Counted from the stretch's first letter, positions 1 through 9,603 are shown. The stretch: DNA of 64,000 nt from Burkholderiales bacterium (GCA_027493935.1 JAOSJV010000001.1:1612001-1676000); one strand, 5' to 3'. Numbers and translations are program-made. The notes: a model not told the origin generated them from the sequence alone.

Positions 1-552
1 TGCGTTCTTGGGCGGCGGCAGCCTTATGCGGGTGTCTGGTCACCTCCCAGAAGGCCTTTGCATCCTTTGCCAGGGAGTACTGCTCTCGTCGCACGGTCTT
101 TCCGTTCTCCTTGGCGAGTAGCCAGAAGTCGCGATAGTCGGTGACGAGGACGACGCCGTATTTCGCAAGGTAGCTCTGCACCTGCTCAGAGGCGGCAAGC
201 TTCTCCAAGCTAGTCCCAGCGGGCTTGACTTCGATCACCCCCGCGACGGCATCTGTCCGAGCATCGGCTCGGATTCGAGACGCTTCTTGAACTGTTCTTC
301 CGTGAAAAGCCCGCCGTCGGGCAGGCCGGCGCCACGGTTGGCGATATTGATCACGCACCGGACACGAGGCTTAACCTCGCGCCCGACGTCATTGAAGAGG
401 GTCGATAGGGCGGGGTAGTAAGAGGTTTCCGGAACGTTAGCGCCGGTCTGTCGGATCTCGGCTAGTTCATTCAAGTACGCGACCAGCGGATGCGCCAACG
501 GCCCCTCCCCTCGAGTAGTTCTACCGCTATTGTAACTATCATGACGTTTCAC
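1..552 (-). CDS. Type ISP-like restriction-modification enzyme, N-terminal part (partial, frameshifted)
   Basis: The gene starts near 552 and runs off the left edge, so only about 180 residues are visible. They read HPLVAYLNEL, then LPDGGLFT, then GVIEVKP: the PD...ExK arrangement of the Mrr-like nuclease domain that opens single-chain (type ISP or related) restriction-modification enzymes. The methyltransferase and target-recognition domains would lie outside the window. The frame breaks at a run of five C at 238-242; one extra base restores SRGVIEVKP and an open frame to position 1. A long single-chain enzyme is inferred from the family, not seen. The downstream neighbour of the TerY-P triad, on the same strand, which suggests a defence island. 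Confidence 0.65.
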
Positions 553-676
553 CGCCCATTTTGCGGTCGCCGCGGTCGAGGTCGGCAGTCCGCAATTGGC
601 TTTCAGTCACTCCATCTTCTCGGCGCACTCGTCCAGCACAAGCGGCCACGAGGTGAGCCTGGATTTCGCGACACGG

Positions 677-2259
677 TCAACTCGGTCGGCACTCCCCGCA
701 CGGCCGATAACCAGCCCGACGCGCATCCGCACTTGACGCGAATGTAATTCTGTTTCGACTTGAAATCTTCCGGGCCCACCGGCAGCCTGGACGATGAAAC
801 TTGGTGCGAATCCGGCTCCCGACGACCGCGGTACCCGCGACAGTGGGTTGTGGCGGTGTGGCGGGCACGTTTCGAGGGCTGCTTGCCGGAGTGGACACCG
901 TCGTCGTGGACGACGGGAGGTAAGCAGGCCGACTGCGGCGGTCCAGTTCCTCTCTCACGGCAAACCACAGCCCGACTCCGAATGAGACGGAGAGGTACAC
1001 GAGCCACGTAACTCCGTAGTCGCTTCGCGACTCGGCTCCCATACCCACCAAGACAGAGTGGCTGATAGGGATTCCCAGGAACCCTATTGGAAAGAGGCAC
1101 GGAAAGACTGCGAAAAATAGCGCGTGCTTGATGCATGCATCCACCGGGAAGGGGGGCTTGGGCGGTGTAGTAGCTGGTTTCGGTGCAGAACCCGGTTGCG
1201 GTTGAGGCGGCCCCCAGGGGGGTACGGGACGAGTAGGCGTTCCACTGGCGCGACCGTCCCCAGGTCTTGGCTGTGTGGTGGGCGGTTGAACGGGGGGAGT
1301 TCCAGTCGCGACCTCGCGCGTCCTCGTCGTCACAGAAACGCCCGACGTCGCCCGCATCCAATCGGGCAACCGGGAAGGCTTCTCGCCCAAGTCGGCCAGC
1401 ATCGGCGCACCTTCAGGGCGGCCTCGACAAGCGTCCAATAGAGCTTCACACATCCGCCCGATATGCCCGCTTTCTCGCCGCAACATTCCAAAAAGCGCCG
1501 AACTGCTCGGATCCAGGAAATCCGCTCGCTTGAAGATCAGATTGTCATCGTGAAAGCGTTGCCAAAGCATGGGCTTCGACTTGAGTGCGATGAGCGACAG
1601 GTAGATCACAAGCGCAGAGAACCGGTCTAACCGAGCATCAAACGGGGCGTCAATGCGCTTGGGGTGTTGATACGCCCGATGTCCTTCCTCGCAAGCGCCT
1701 AGATGCGTCATTCCTGGTACAAACATGCCGTCGAGGTCGACAAGCCGCAGTTTCGGTCCTGGCTCCACGATCACGTTCCCGTGCTGAAGGTCTCCGTGCG
1801 CGACCCCGGCCTCTTTCAGCGCGCTGACTATTCGTAGCCATTGATCCGCGAGAAGGCCGAGTACGTCGCCTTTCCCAAGCACGTCCTCGACAAACACGTC
1901 CAAGCGAACACCTTGAATCCACTCCATCTGAATAACGGGGTAGCGCCGTCCGGCGATCAACACTTCCTCGGGTCGATACTCAAAATCCGCGATGCATGCG
2001 ATGTTGTGAACATCGAGGTATCTATGAATGAGCTCGTAGCGCGTCTGCCGGTCGCCGGGGTCTCGCGTAAAAAGCGGACCGCGAACGCGTCAACGTCGTT
2101 ACCCATCTTGCAGACTGCAGCGAAATTTCCAGAGGCGATGACCGGCATCCCGAACTTGTCGAGCGCCGGCACTAGGCCCTTCAGCACTGGGCTCTTGAAC
2201 GCGATTTGGGGGTTTTGCAGCGCCTCCGAGAAGTCCCTTGCGGTTGGCCAATGAGCCAT
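677..2259 (-). CDS. Protein kinase of a TerY-P-type triad, with C-terminal Ada-like zinc domain (frameshifted)
   Basis: Predicted serine/threonine-type protein kinase. After repair of one frameshift it is about 527 residues. It has a glycine-containing loop (ASGNFAAV, about residue 42), the catalytic loop HGDLQHGN (about 155) in place of HRDxxxxN, and DLDG (about 175) in place of DFG. A proline- and threonine-rich linker follows, then two hydrophobic segments that are likely membrane-spanning, then a C-terminal FHRPGC...YRPCGEC zinc-binding module resembling the Ada metal-binding domain. The atypical catalytic loop is characteristic of kinases paired with VWA and PP2C proteins. The frame breaks at five A at 2069-2073; a sixth A restores the reading. 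It starts 26 bases after the phosphatase stop, so it is the last gene of the triad operon. Confidence 0.75.
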
Positions 2260-2285
2260 AGCGTTTGTTGGACGTTGTCAGGCGC

Positions 2286-3035
2286 CTAGTGGATCTCGAT
2301 TCGTACGATCGCCACGTCGTCGTTCCGCAGTCGATGAGCAGATCGCTCGGACTCCACCAACTGCCCTAGTGCGTCGTCAGAAGCTTGCGCACAAGCTGCT
2401 TCCAGCACCGCGAGAACTGGACGCTCTCGTAGACCGTATTCCAGCATCCACTTAGCAACCGCATCGGAAAGAAGCCAAATTGTGTCTCCGGGTTCGACGC
2501 ACCCTTCTCGAACCACGACTGCTTTGAGCATCGGGCCTGGATCGGCCGACGGCTTGGACGACACAAGGACCGGGCGGATAGTGAAGTCCTCGGGGGTTGA
2601 CAGCGGAAAAGATTCAAACGGATGTCCCCGCCGCACGACCACGAGACAGCAATCGCCTAACGCGACGGCACGCCATCTGTATCCGCGATTCTCCGCGTCC
2701 GGGACCAATTGGAGGCCGAGGAATGCGGCGAATGCTGGCTCCGTCGCTCGCTCAGCGACGTACCAGGGCATCGCGCGCGTGCTCCACTTGCGCGCAAGCC
2801 ACTCCCCTAATTCATGAACAGTCAGCAGCATCTCTATGGGATCGAAGCGGATAGAGCGTGCCTGGACCCACAGCTTCGTAAGCGCTCTCGCCCAGCGGCG
2901 CGAGTCGAATGACTCTGTCGCACCATCGGCGACCGCAAACCGACCCTTGGTCGCAAGGACTCCAACGGAGTCCTCGCACTCAAGTAGCCGATGGCCCACC
3001 TTCGAACAAAGGAAGGCCCGCGCAATGACCGGCAC
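2286..3035 (-). CDS. PP2C-family protein phosphatase of the TerY-P-type triad
   Basis: A 249-residue PP2C-type serine/threonine phosphatase. The metal-binding aspartate motifs are visible in order: ECEDSVGV (about residue 19), VADGATESF (about 35), ALGDCCLV (about 127), LLSDAVAKW (about 188) and the C-terminal RNDDVAIV. It starts with GTG one base after the VWA stop codon, which implies translational coupling. The family would remove the phosphates added by the neighbouring kinase, with the VWA protein as a likely target or scaffold. Its shape is a compact stand-alone catalytic domain with no membrane segment. Confidence 0.8.
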   Translation of the reverse strand: MPVIARAFLCSKVGHRLLECEDSVGVLATKGRFAVADGATESFDSRRWARALTKLWVQARSIRFDPIEMLLTVHELGEWLARKWSTRAMPWYVAERATEPAFAAFLGLQLVPDAENRGYRWRAVALGDCCLVVVRRGHPFESFPLSTPEDFTIRPVLVSSKPSADPGPMLKAVVVREGCVEPGDTIWLLSDAVAKWMLEYGLRERPVLAVLEAACAQASDDALGQLVESERSAHRLRNDDVAIVRIEIH

Positions 3036-3037
3036 AG

Positions 3038-3877
3038 CTAACGGAGATTTGCCGGTCGGGTTCCGATTTCGAAGAATTGCGCCAGCGATACCGGGTCGGC
3101 ATTGAACACGAAGGCGCGAGCCCCTTCTTGAATGTCTACGCCAAGCTGCGTTGCCGTCTGCCGGAAAACCGGCGGTATCAGCGACGAGAAGCTGAACAAT
3201 GCTCTGGCGTGATCGTTCGGCAATGAATCCGGACCTGACGGATACTCAATCTTGCCGATCGCTTGCGCTGTGACGTGACAGTTAAACACCAACACCTCCC
3301 CGTCCGAGGTTCGGAGGCGCTGGAGTTCTTGTCCTGGTCCTGATGGATCGCCGTCCGTGGACTCTCCATCGGTGATGTTCAAGATCGTCGGAGGAAAGCT
3401 AGTTGGATGTTGCTTGATCCAGTCCCCGACAAGCGAGGTCGCCTGCCTGATGGCTTCGCACATCGGCGTGCCTCCCGAGGCCTGAGGATCAAGCCAGACC
3501 GGAAACCGAACACTCTGTTCGACGAGTCCACCGGCACCGTCCGGAACCTTCTTCATCCGTTGATCGACCCGCGCGGGAGTGTTAGCGACTTCCGAGATGG
3601 GGATGAAGGTCCGACCAGTTAGCCCCCCCGCAAATGCTGGCCCCACCGCGCTCCCGTAGCCGATCACCGCGATGTCGTAATAGTTCCGAATCTCCTCCGT
3701 CGCTGAACAGCGCAAACACAGGTCATGGATGGTTCGGTTCGCAACGTCCGCCAAGAACTGCGCCTTGCTCAACGGACTCTCGTTACCACCGAAGCGGTCA
3801 TTCATCGAGCCTGATTGATCGAGTAGAAATAGGAAGCAACTCGGGTTCGCCCGGCTAATCTCAGCTGTATACGGCAT
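3038..3877 (-). CDS. VWA-domain protein, TerY-like
   Basis: A von Willebrand factor A protein of about 279 residues. The MIDAS metal site is clear: LLDQSGSM near the N-terminus (DxSxS), a central threonine/glycine region (ASGGTPMC) and ITDGESTDGD. TerY-family proteins in tellurium-resistance-like and stress systems have this layout. I chose ATG 3877 because a GGGAGG sequence precedes it; an upstream GTG at 3889 would add four residues. It heads a tight operon with the PP2C phosphatase and the kinase. Its role is probably a phosphorylation-controlled metal-dependent adaptor; the partner is unknown. Confidence 0.8.
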   Translation of the reverse strand: MPYTAEISRANPSCFLFLLDQSGSMNDRFGGNESPLSKAQFLADVANRTIHDLCLRCSATEEIRNYYDIAVIGYGSAVGPAFAGGLTGRTFIPISEVANTPARVDQRMKKVPDGAGGLVEQSVRFPVWLDPQASGGTPMCEAIRQATSLVGDWIKQHPTSFPPTILNITDGESTDGDPSGPGQELQRLRTSDGEVLVFNCHVTAQAIGKIEYPSGPDSLPNDHARALFSFSSLIPPVFRQTATQLGVDIQEGARAFVFNADPVSLAQFFEIGTRPANLR

Positions 3878-4071
3878 AGTCCCTCCCACATCGGCGATAT
3901 ACGGATGGATCTTCTCAAAAAGTCGTTGGGACGTGCGCTCTACGCCCCCGCTGACATGTCCGCCATGCGTTCAGGGCGCCCTGCTGGCCTGCCGTTACAA
4001 GGCCGACGAGTTCCGTCCCCCTCAAGCGCAGCCAACAGCACAGCTGTTGACTGATCCGGTTGGCACGCAGG

Positions 4072-4593
4072 TCAGGCGTCCTTCGCAAAGAACACCTGAT
4101 CTGCTAGTGGTTTGTAAATTCTCTCGATCTCGGAGAGCCACTCGTGGGTCGAGAACGACGTATCAGGTACGCCGACTTGCTCTTGCCACGCGCTAACGAG
4201 GCCGAGGAATACCTTAAGCACTCTGTCGGACTGGTGTATGAGCCCATGTACAAACCGCTTCGCCTTCTCGGTCTGTTCCTCTGAGCCCAGCTCCCAGCCA
4301 GGAACCCTCGAGAGATCGTGGATGAAGTCGTTGCGATTCTTCAGGAAGTCCTTCAGCAGCGCATCGAAACCGTCCTGAAGATCGGCTCGCTTCCGCAGCT
4401 CAGCAACGAAATAGCCAAGCGCCTTGTTCCTCTCAAACTCTTCCTGTGCCTGCAGCGCTTCTAGCGTGAGAGGAGATTGCTTTTGGAGAACGATCGTCAT
4501 ACAGAGACGTATGACCCTTTCCGTGACCTGAAGCATCAGCACTGCCACGCCCATGGCTATCAAGACCTGCTGATGCTCGCGCGGAATTTCCAT
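4072..4593 (-). CDS. Hypothetical protein with a HEPN-like R-x4-H motif
   Basis: A 173-residue, mostly helical protein with a hydrophobic helix near residues 10-30 (VLIAMGVAVLMLQVTERVIR) and the motif NRNDFIHDL at about residue 90. R-N-D-F-I-H fits the R-x4-H signature of HEPN RNases, which act in many toxin and phage-defence systems. I cannot assign it to a named family. It lies about 180 bases upstream of the VWA gene on the same strand, so it may belong to the triad system as an effector or may simply share the island. It could also be a non-enzymatic helical protein in which the motif is fortuitous. Confidence 0.5.
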   Translation of the reverse strand: MEIPREHQQVLIAMGVAVLMLQVTERVIRLCMTIVLQKQSPLTLEALQAQEEFERNKALGYFVAELRKRADLQDGFDALLKDFLKNRNDFIHDLSRVPGWELGSEEQTEKAKRFVHGLIHQSDRVLKVFLGLVSAWQEQVGVPDTSFSTHEWLSEIERIYKPLADQVFFAKDA

Positions 4594-4711
4594 GAAGACA
4601 CCTGAGCTTGCTCGGTCGAGACATTAGCTCACCGGCACCCGCCCAACAACAACGAATCGTCCAAGAGGGTGACGCTGTACGCGCCCAGGCACCCCTTGGC
4701 CGGGCTCAGGA

Positions 4712-4999
4712 TCAATCAAACGCCCCCGCCCGCACCAGCGCGATCAGCGGCTCGCCGCGAGCCCGGGCTTCCCGGGCGCGCGCGACGTTGGCCTCGATCT
4801 TCTCCGCGGGCGTCGAGAGCACCATGTAGCCGTCGGCCCCAATCTCGCGCTCGTCTCCGTCGGACAGGCCCAGCTCCAGCGCGACGGCGAACCGGGCGTG
4901 CCCGACGTCGCCGCCGAACTCCTCGTAGGTGCGCGCGTCGATCAGCTCGTCAAGGAGCGCGTCCACCTGCTCGTCGTACTCGTCCGCCTTGAACCTCAT
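4712..4999 (-). CDS. Small phage-associated protein, unknown
   Basis: A 95-residue acidic protein whose start codon overlaps the stop of the MuF-type head gene (ATGA), as in a phage structural operon. An in-frame ATG at 5008 would add three residues. The sequence (MRFKADEYDEQVDALLDEL at the N-terminus, IEANVARAREARARG near the C-terminus) is helical. I recognise no family. The overlap and matching base composition support it as real. A small accessory protein or regulator for the upstream metalloprotease-like gene is possible but unproven. Confidence 0.5.
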   Translation of the reverse strand: MRFKADEYDEQVDALLDELIDARTYEEFGGDVGHARFAVALELGLSDGDEREIGADGYMVLSTPAEKIEANVARAREARARGEPLIALVRAGAFD

Positions 5000-6381
5000 G
5001 CCATCCATCCGAGCTTTCTGAACAGGGCGTCGATCTCCCGCGCGATGGGCTCGAAATCGGCGTCCTCCCACTGCGAGGCCCGCTGCTCGCCCGAATACGC
5101 CTTCCGCCGGATCTTGTCGAGCTGCTCGAGGAGCTTCGCGTCGCCGCTCCGCACCGCGACCCATTGAGCATAGCTCCTCGCCCATATTTCGCGGGCGCGG
5201 AGGAGGTAGCTCGCGTACTTCACGTTCCGCCTCTCTACCACCGCCTGCTGGATCTTGCGGAACGCCTCGGACTCCTGGACCGCCTTCCGCCAACCGTACA
5301 TCAGGTCGTCGGCCGCCTCCGAGGCGAACAGCCGCGGCTTGGCGATGCCGAAGAAGTCGATCCAGTGCCCGATCTCGTGCGCGAGCGTCAGCTCGGGATG
5401 CCCGAGCCGGTCCTTCGCCAGCGGGGCCGAGTAGACCACCTCCGGCGCGACGCGGCCCTCGACCCCGTGCGAGAAGTGCCCGTAGTTCTGGCGCGACCGG
5501 CCGGCGAGCCCATGGGTCTTCGGGAGCTTCCCGTCGCCGTGCAGCTTCTCGATCACCCCGAGGATGTGCCGGAAGGGCTCCGCGCTCGACCCCTTGCCGA
5601 TCACGAGCGCGTCCATCAGCGGCGTCCCGAGGGGGCCGGCCTTCGGCGTGGTGACTTCCTCGATGGCGGCCTTGACCGGCGGGGGCGCCTTGTCGATCCG
5701 CCGCTGGATCGCCCGCCTGATCCCGACGTCCTCGCGCTTCTCCAGCTCCTCGCGCTTGTCGTAGTCCCACCCCAGGTCGGCGACGCCATCGGGCGGAACC
5801 GTCTGCTTCCCGTAGCCGCGCTGGATCGCCTGCGCGCGCGTGAGCGAGACGAGAGTGCAGCGGCAGTTGTAGCCGAGCGGCGGGGTATGCGTGCGCCAGA
5901 ACGGGTCGCCGTAGGGCGCGATGTAGCCGTCGAGCGCCTTGTGGTTCGGCCGCGTGCGCGAGTCGTTCACCGCGTCGTACATCAGGTAGGGGTAGCGGTC
6001 CTTCGTCCGCTCCTGCTGCTCGACGCGCCCGCGCCCGTAGGCGCCCTGGACGTTCGTGCGAAAGATCGTCTCGAGCCGGTGCCGCGGGAAGGCGAGCGGC
6101 ACCTCGCCGGCGCGGACCTTCTTCACCCAATCGGAGAAGTGGTCGCCCTCCCGTAGCGACCGATTCAGCGAGTCCAGCACCTGCTGGATCTGGTCGGCGG
6201 AGGTGAGGCCCGCTACCGAGAACGCCTTCGCGCGGGCGAAGCCCTGAAGCTGCCCGTAGTAGACGTCCGGGAGGACGACGCCGCGCCTCTCGGCGAAGGC
6301 GATGGCGTCCTCGAACGGGACCGGCTTGAGCGCCGGCCGCGGAGCGTCGAAGCGCCGCAGCGCGGCGCCAGAATACGTCAC
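4996..6381 (-). CDS. Phage head morphogenesis protein, MuF/SPP1 gp7-type, with HExxH C-terminal domain
   Basis: A 461-residue protein in two parts. The N-terminal half is a Mu gpF/SPP1 gp7-like minor head domain: the block DSRTRPNHKALDGYIAP followed by PPLGYNCRCTLV (about residues 140-185) is its hallmark. The C-terminal half contains LAHEIGHWIDFF (about residue 330), a zinc-metallopeptidase HExxH motif, plus a conserved tail. MuF proteins are injected or head-associated and often carry toxin or enzyme domains at this position, so a peptidase or effector domain is plausible. It overlaps the portal gene by four bases (ATGA) and is followed by a small overlapping gene. Confidence 0.8.
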   Translation of the reverse strand: MTYSGAALRRFDAPRPALKPVPFEDAIAFAERRGVVLPDVYYGQLQGFARAKAFSVAGLTSADQIQQVLDSLNRSLREGDHFSDWVKKVRAGEVPLAFPRHRLETIFRTNVQGAYGRGRVEQQERTKDRYPYLMYDAVNDSRTRPNHKALDGYIAPYGDPFWRTHTPPLGYNCRCTLVSLTRAQAIQRGYGKQTVPPDGVADLGWDYDKREELEKREDVGIRRAIQRRIDKAPPPVKAAIEEVTTPKAGPLGTPLMDALVIGKGSSAEPFRHILGVIEKLHGDGKLPKTHGLAGRSRQNYGHFSHGVEGRVAPEVVYSAPLAKDRLGHPELTLAHEIGHWIDFFGIAKPRLFASEAADDLMYGWRKAVQESEAFRKIQQAVVERRNVKYASYLLRAREIWARSYAQWVAVRSGDAKLLEQLDKIRRKAYSGEQRASQWEDADFEPIAREIDALFRKLGWMA

Positions 6382-7650
6382 CGCCGCTCCTCGGCGTGGA
6401 CGTAGCCGACCACGTCGGCCGCGAAGAGCGCCTGCTCCAGCGTCCGGCGGAACTCCGCCGTGTCGGCCTCGCGCATGACGAGCGCCAGCCGCTCGGCGAG
6501 GTCCTCGGGGTCGCGCGCCTGCAGGATCACCCCGCGCAGCTCCTCCTGGGAGATCGGCGCTTGCACCGCCGCGAGCGCGGCGTCGCCGATCCGCTCCACC
6601 TCCTCCTGCGCCGCGGTGAAGCTCCGCCGGCGAGAGGGCCGCGACGAGCCCGCGAAACGGCCCGACTTGCCCTTGTCGCCAGCCTTCTCGCTTTCACCCC
6701 CGTCCTCGGGGTCGTCGGCGCCACGTTGGCCCTGTGGCGCGGCCGGATCGGCGCTCGGGTCGGGCGTCTCCGGGATCTCGATGTCGCCCTCCTCGAAGTC
6801 GTACACCCGGAGGAGGTAGTCCTCCGTGAGCTTTACCACTCCCGCTTTCACGAGTTCGGCGTCCCGCTTGGCCCGCTCGAGCTCCAGGCCCGTGCCGTCC
6901 TCCATCACGAAGTCCAGCGACTCGCTCGCGCCGAAGTTGAGCGCGAGGTGCGCGTCGACGATCGCCTGGACCGTCGGCGAGATCATGCGGATATCCGCGT
7001 TGCGCTTGTCCTCGCGCACGTAGTCGTGCACCTTGGCCGCGGCGTAGCTGCCCGACGAGCCCACGTCGGACGTGAGCGTCTGCCCGAGGATCGCCTTCTG
7101 GACGCGCTTGCACAGCGCGTTCTCCAGGCGCTCGAACTGCTGGTCGCCGCCCGAGGGCATCGCCGCGGTGATCTCCTCCTCCTTGCCGACGGCGATCACC
7201 GAGTCGATCCCGAGTTCGGTCAGCGCCTTCACGAAGTCGGAGGGCTTGTTCACCTTCCCGAGCAGGATCGGCATTCCGAACCGCTCGAGGAACTGCATCC
7301 AGAAGCGCCAGCCGTTGTAGCGGAAGAACCACGGCCAATAGAGCCGCGAGAGCAGCGCCTCGCCGTAAGGCTGCCGGTAGCTCGGGCGGTGGCGCGTGAG
7401 GAAGAACTTGAGCCGCGTGTCCACCACCTCGCCGTCGGCCGGCGTCGAGCCGTCGGGCGCGAAGTAGCGAAGCGTCCCGTCGCGCTGCGGCTTGAACCAC
7501 TCCAGCGGCTTTTCCTCGATCTTCGCCAGCCGGATTCGCCCGTCCTCGCCCTTCTCCCACACCGCCTCCAGCACGGAGTAGCCGTAGGGCAGCGCGCTGA
7601 AGGCGCCCGCGACGATCGAGTCCATGTGCGGCGTGAGCGAGTCCCACAGC
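6378..7650 (-). pseudogene. Mu gp29-like portal protein (DUF935), 5'-truncated by the IS91 end
   Basis: The remaining 420 or so residues match the DUF935 portal family of Mu-like phages, for example ALPYGYSVLEAVWE at the visible N-end, RPYGEALL-like and WRFWMQFLERFGMP blocks, and a highly charged C-terminal third. The frame stays open upstream of the first ATG (7625) as LWDSLTPHMDSI and stops being phage-like exactly at 7650, where the IS91-type repeat starts. About 100 N-terminal residues are therefore missing. The portal would have been the entry pore of the prophage head; the gene must be inactive. It overlaps the head protein gene by four bases. Confidence 0.8.
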
Positions 7651-7744
7651 GAATAGGAATTTCAAACCACCCTTTTCCCCATGCGCGACTCTATCGCCGG
7701 CGCGGCCGAGGCGCGGCCGAGCGTCGAATCACACGGGTGTCTGG
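7650..7744. repeat. IS91-type terminal repeat, copy 1 of a 95-bp tandem pair
   Basis: This stretch is repeated without visible change at 7745-7839. Related ends occur at 13137-13178 and 14577 onward. It is the end of the element distal to the transposase start, that is, the presumed oriIS side. The duplicated end may come from a second insertion into, or replication slippage at, the element terminus. Confidence 0.85.
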
Positions 7745-7839
7745 CGAATAGGAATTTCAAACCACCCTTTTCCCCATGCGCGACTCTATCGCCGGCGCGG
7801 CCGAGGCGCGGCCGAGCGTCGAATCACACGGGTGTCTGG
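7745..7839. repeat. IS91-type terminal repeat, copy 2 of the tandem pair
   Basis: Direct repeat of 7650-7744 with a 95-bp period. This copy is continuous with the rest of the element: sequence through 7976 and into the transposase C-terminus also matches the remnant at 14577-14833. Confidence 0.85.
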
Positions 7840-7976
7840 TGAAAACTCCTCCGCCCGCGAAGCCCGGGGAGCCCTGAATCGGCCCGAATGGCCTCACGCC
7901 GAGGTCGTTTGAGCGCTTTGCGCGAGCACGGGCCGGGCCGCATCGCCGGCCCCGTTGCACAACCGTTCCGTGAGTT

Positions 7977-9474
7977 TTAGGCCGCCTGGAACAACTCCGG
8001 CAGCCGTGCCGGGGAGCGCGGCGGGGCGCGCGCGGGCAAGCCCAGGTGGGTGAGGATTCTGACAATCAGCGCAGGCTCTTCGATGGCAGCGATGATCTTT
8101 AGCGTGCCGCCACAGGCCGGGCAATGCTCGATGTCGATGTCGAACACGCGCTTGAGAAGCCGCGCCCAACTCAACCGCGCAGCTGCGTGCGCAGGCTCGT
8201 GGGCAGGCTCACTGGCTTTCTCGAGCGTGCCCGGCACGATCACGGCGCGAAGCCCCGCATGGGGTGCGAGCACCCCGTGAAAGCGGATGAGGTGCAGGCG
8301 CGGGCGCGGCACCAGCGCTGCCAGGCGCTGCATGAATTCCAGTGGCGACAGCCTGAGGTGGGTGGTGCCGTCGCGCCTGGGGCTCTTCAGTTGCAGCACG
8401 ACCTCGCCCTTGCCGTTGCAACCGAGCCGCGCGTTGGCGATCGCCGGGCGGGTGATGTAGCGGCACAGCCGTTCGAGGTTGCTTGCGTTGATCCGCGCCG
8501 CAGCGCACCCCGGCATGCAGGCTGAAGCCGTGCGCCTGGGCGCACAGGGCCGAGGTGGCTTTGTCGTCCCGGCCGGGCACGGTGCGCAGGCCGAGCACCT
8601 TCTGTCCGGCGCGCGGCCCCAGCGCGATGCGATAGGTGCACGAGGCCGCTTGCAAGGGCGTGAGCGGGTCAGCAGGATCGAGGTCGGCCAGGTAAGTCAT
8701 GCCCTCCTCTTCGAGCAGATGGCCTGAGCGTGTCAGCCTCTTGAGCAGGCGCGTGATGATCTTGCCGAGGAGCTCCTGCAACTCATCTCGGGTCGGCGCA
8801 CGCGCCTGCCGGAACACCGGTTCACCTCCGCCGCGCCGATACACGCCATCGAGCACCAAGCAGTGCAGATGGATGTTCAGGTTGGCGGCCGAGCCGAATC
8901 GCTGGATGAGCGTGACCGCGCCGGTGTCGGCTGTGGCGCGGCCCAGGCCGGCCTGCCCGAGCAGAAACCGCGCGATGACGCGGTGCACGATGCGCAGCAC
9001 CGGCGTGAGCAACTCGGGCTGCGCCGCGAACAGGATGCGCAGCGCAATGGGAAACGACAGCACCCACTGCCTGACCGGCACTCGCGGGATGACCCGATCG
9101 ACCAGGTACGCGGCGCTCTCGGCCATGCGCCGCGCGCCGCACGAAGGGCAGAACCCACGTCGCTTGCACGAGAAAGCGACAAGCTTCTCGTGCGCGCACT
9201 CGGCACAGCGCACGCGAAGAAACCCGTGCGCCAGAACGCCGCATTCGAGAAAGGCCTCGAACTCGTCCTTGACGAACCCGGGCACGCCCGTGCCGGTCCT
9301 GGCTTCGACCTGCGCGAGGAACGTCTCGAGGTGTTCGCGCACCAGGCCGTGCAGGATCGTCTCCTCCGGGCGCCGCCGCTCGTAGTGGACCGTGTGCGCC
9401 GGCGCGGCGCGCAGCAGGGCCTTGCGTTCCAGTCCCATCCGGGCTGAAACGCGCGAGCCACGATCGCGCGGCAC
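7977..9474 (-). CDS. IS91-family transposase (frameshifted)
   Basis: About 500 residues when joined. The N-terminal third has zinc ligands (RCAECAHEK, then FSCKRRGFCPSCGARRM). Next is NIHLHCLVLDG, the HUH-like metal site of the Y2_Tnp domain. In the C-terminal part LCRYITRPAIA carries the candidate catalytic tyrosine, followed by CPACGG and a proline-rich tail ending in LPELFQAA. The frame shifts near 8490, just before the catalytic tyrosine block, so as given the protein would lose its active tyrosine. ATG 9438 is an alternative start to 9474. Function: single-strand nicking and rolling-circle transfer of the element. Confidence 0.85.
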
Positions 9475-9603
9475 CGCGCTCTCGCAGGCGACGCGAAAGG
9501 CGAGGCGAGGTCAACGACCGGCCCGGCAAGGGCGTTGAAGAGAAGTTGTTCAGGGCCCAAGTAATCATCGAATGGACTCGATCACCCGACGGGCGTGAAT
9601 CAG

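Larger units (their letters stand above)
7650..9597 (-). mobile_element. IS91-family insertion sequence (rolling-circle type)
   Basis: The element contains an HUH/Y1-type transposase on the minus strand and a duplicated 95-bp terminus on its 3' side. It interrupts a phage portal gene on the left and abuts a decayed RTX gene on the right. The right boundary (about 9597) is inferred from where RTX repeat coding sequence starts. IS91 elements have no inverted repeats and make no target duplication, and none is visible here. Confidence 0.7.

Noticed and set aside
2060-2080. Possible programmed -1 frameshift in the triad kinase (slippery-like CTTTTTA)
   Set aside because: The heptamer is not canonical, and about twenty other genes here show similar homopolymer indels. 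A missing T is the simpler reading.
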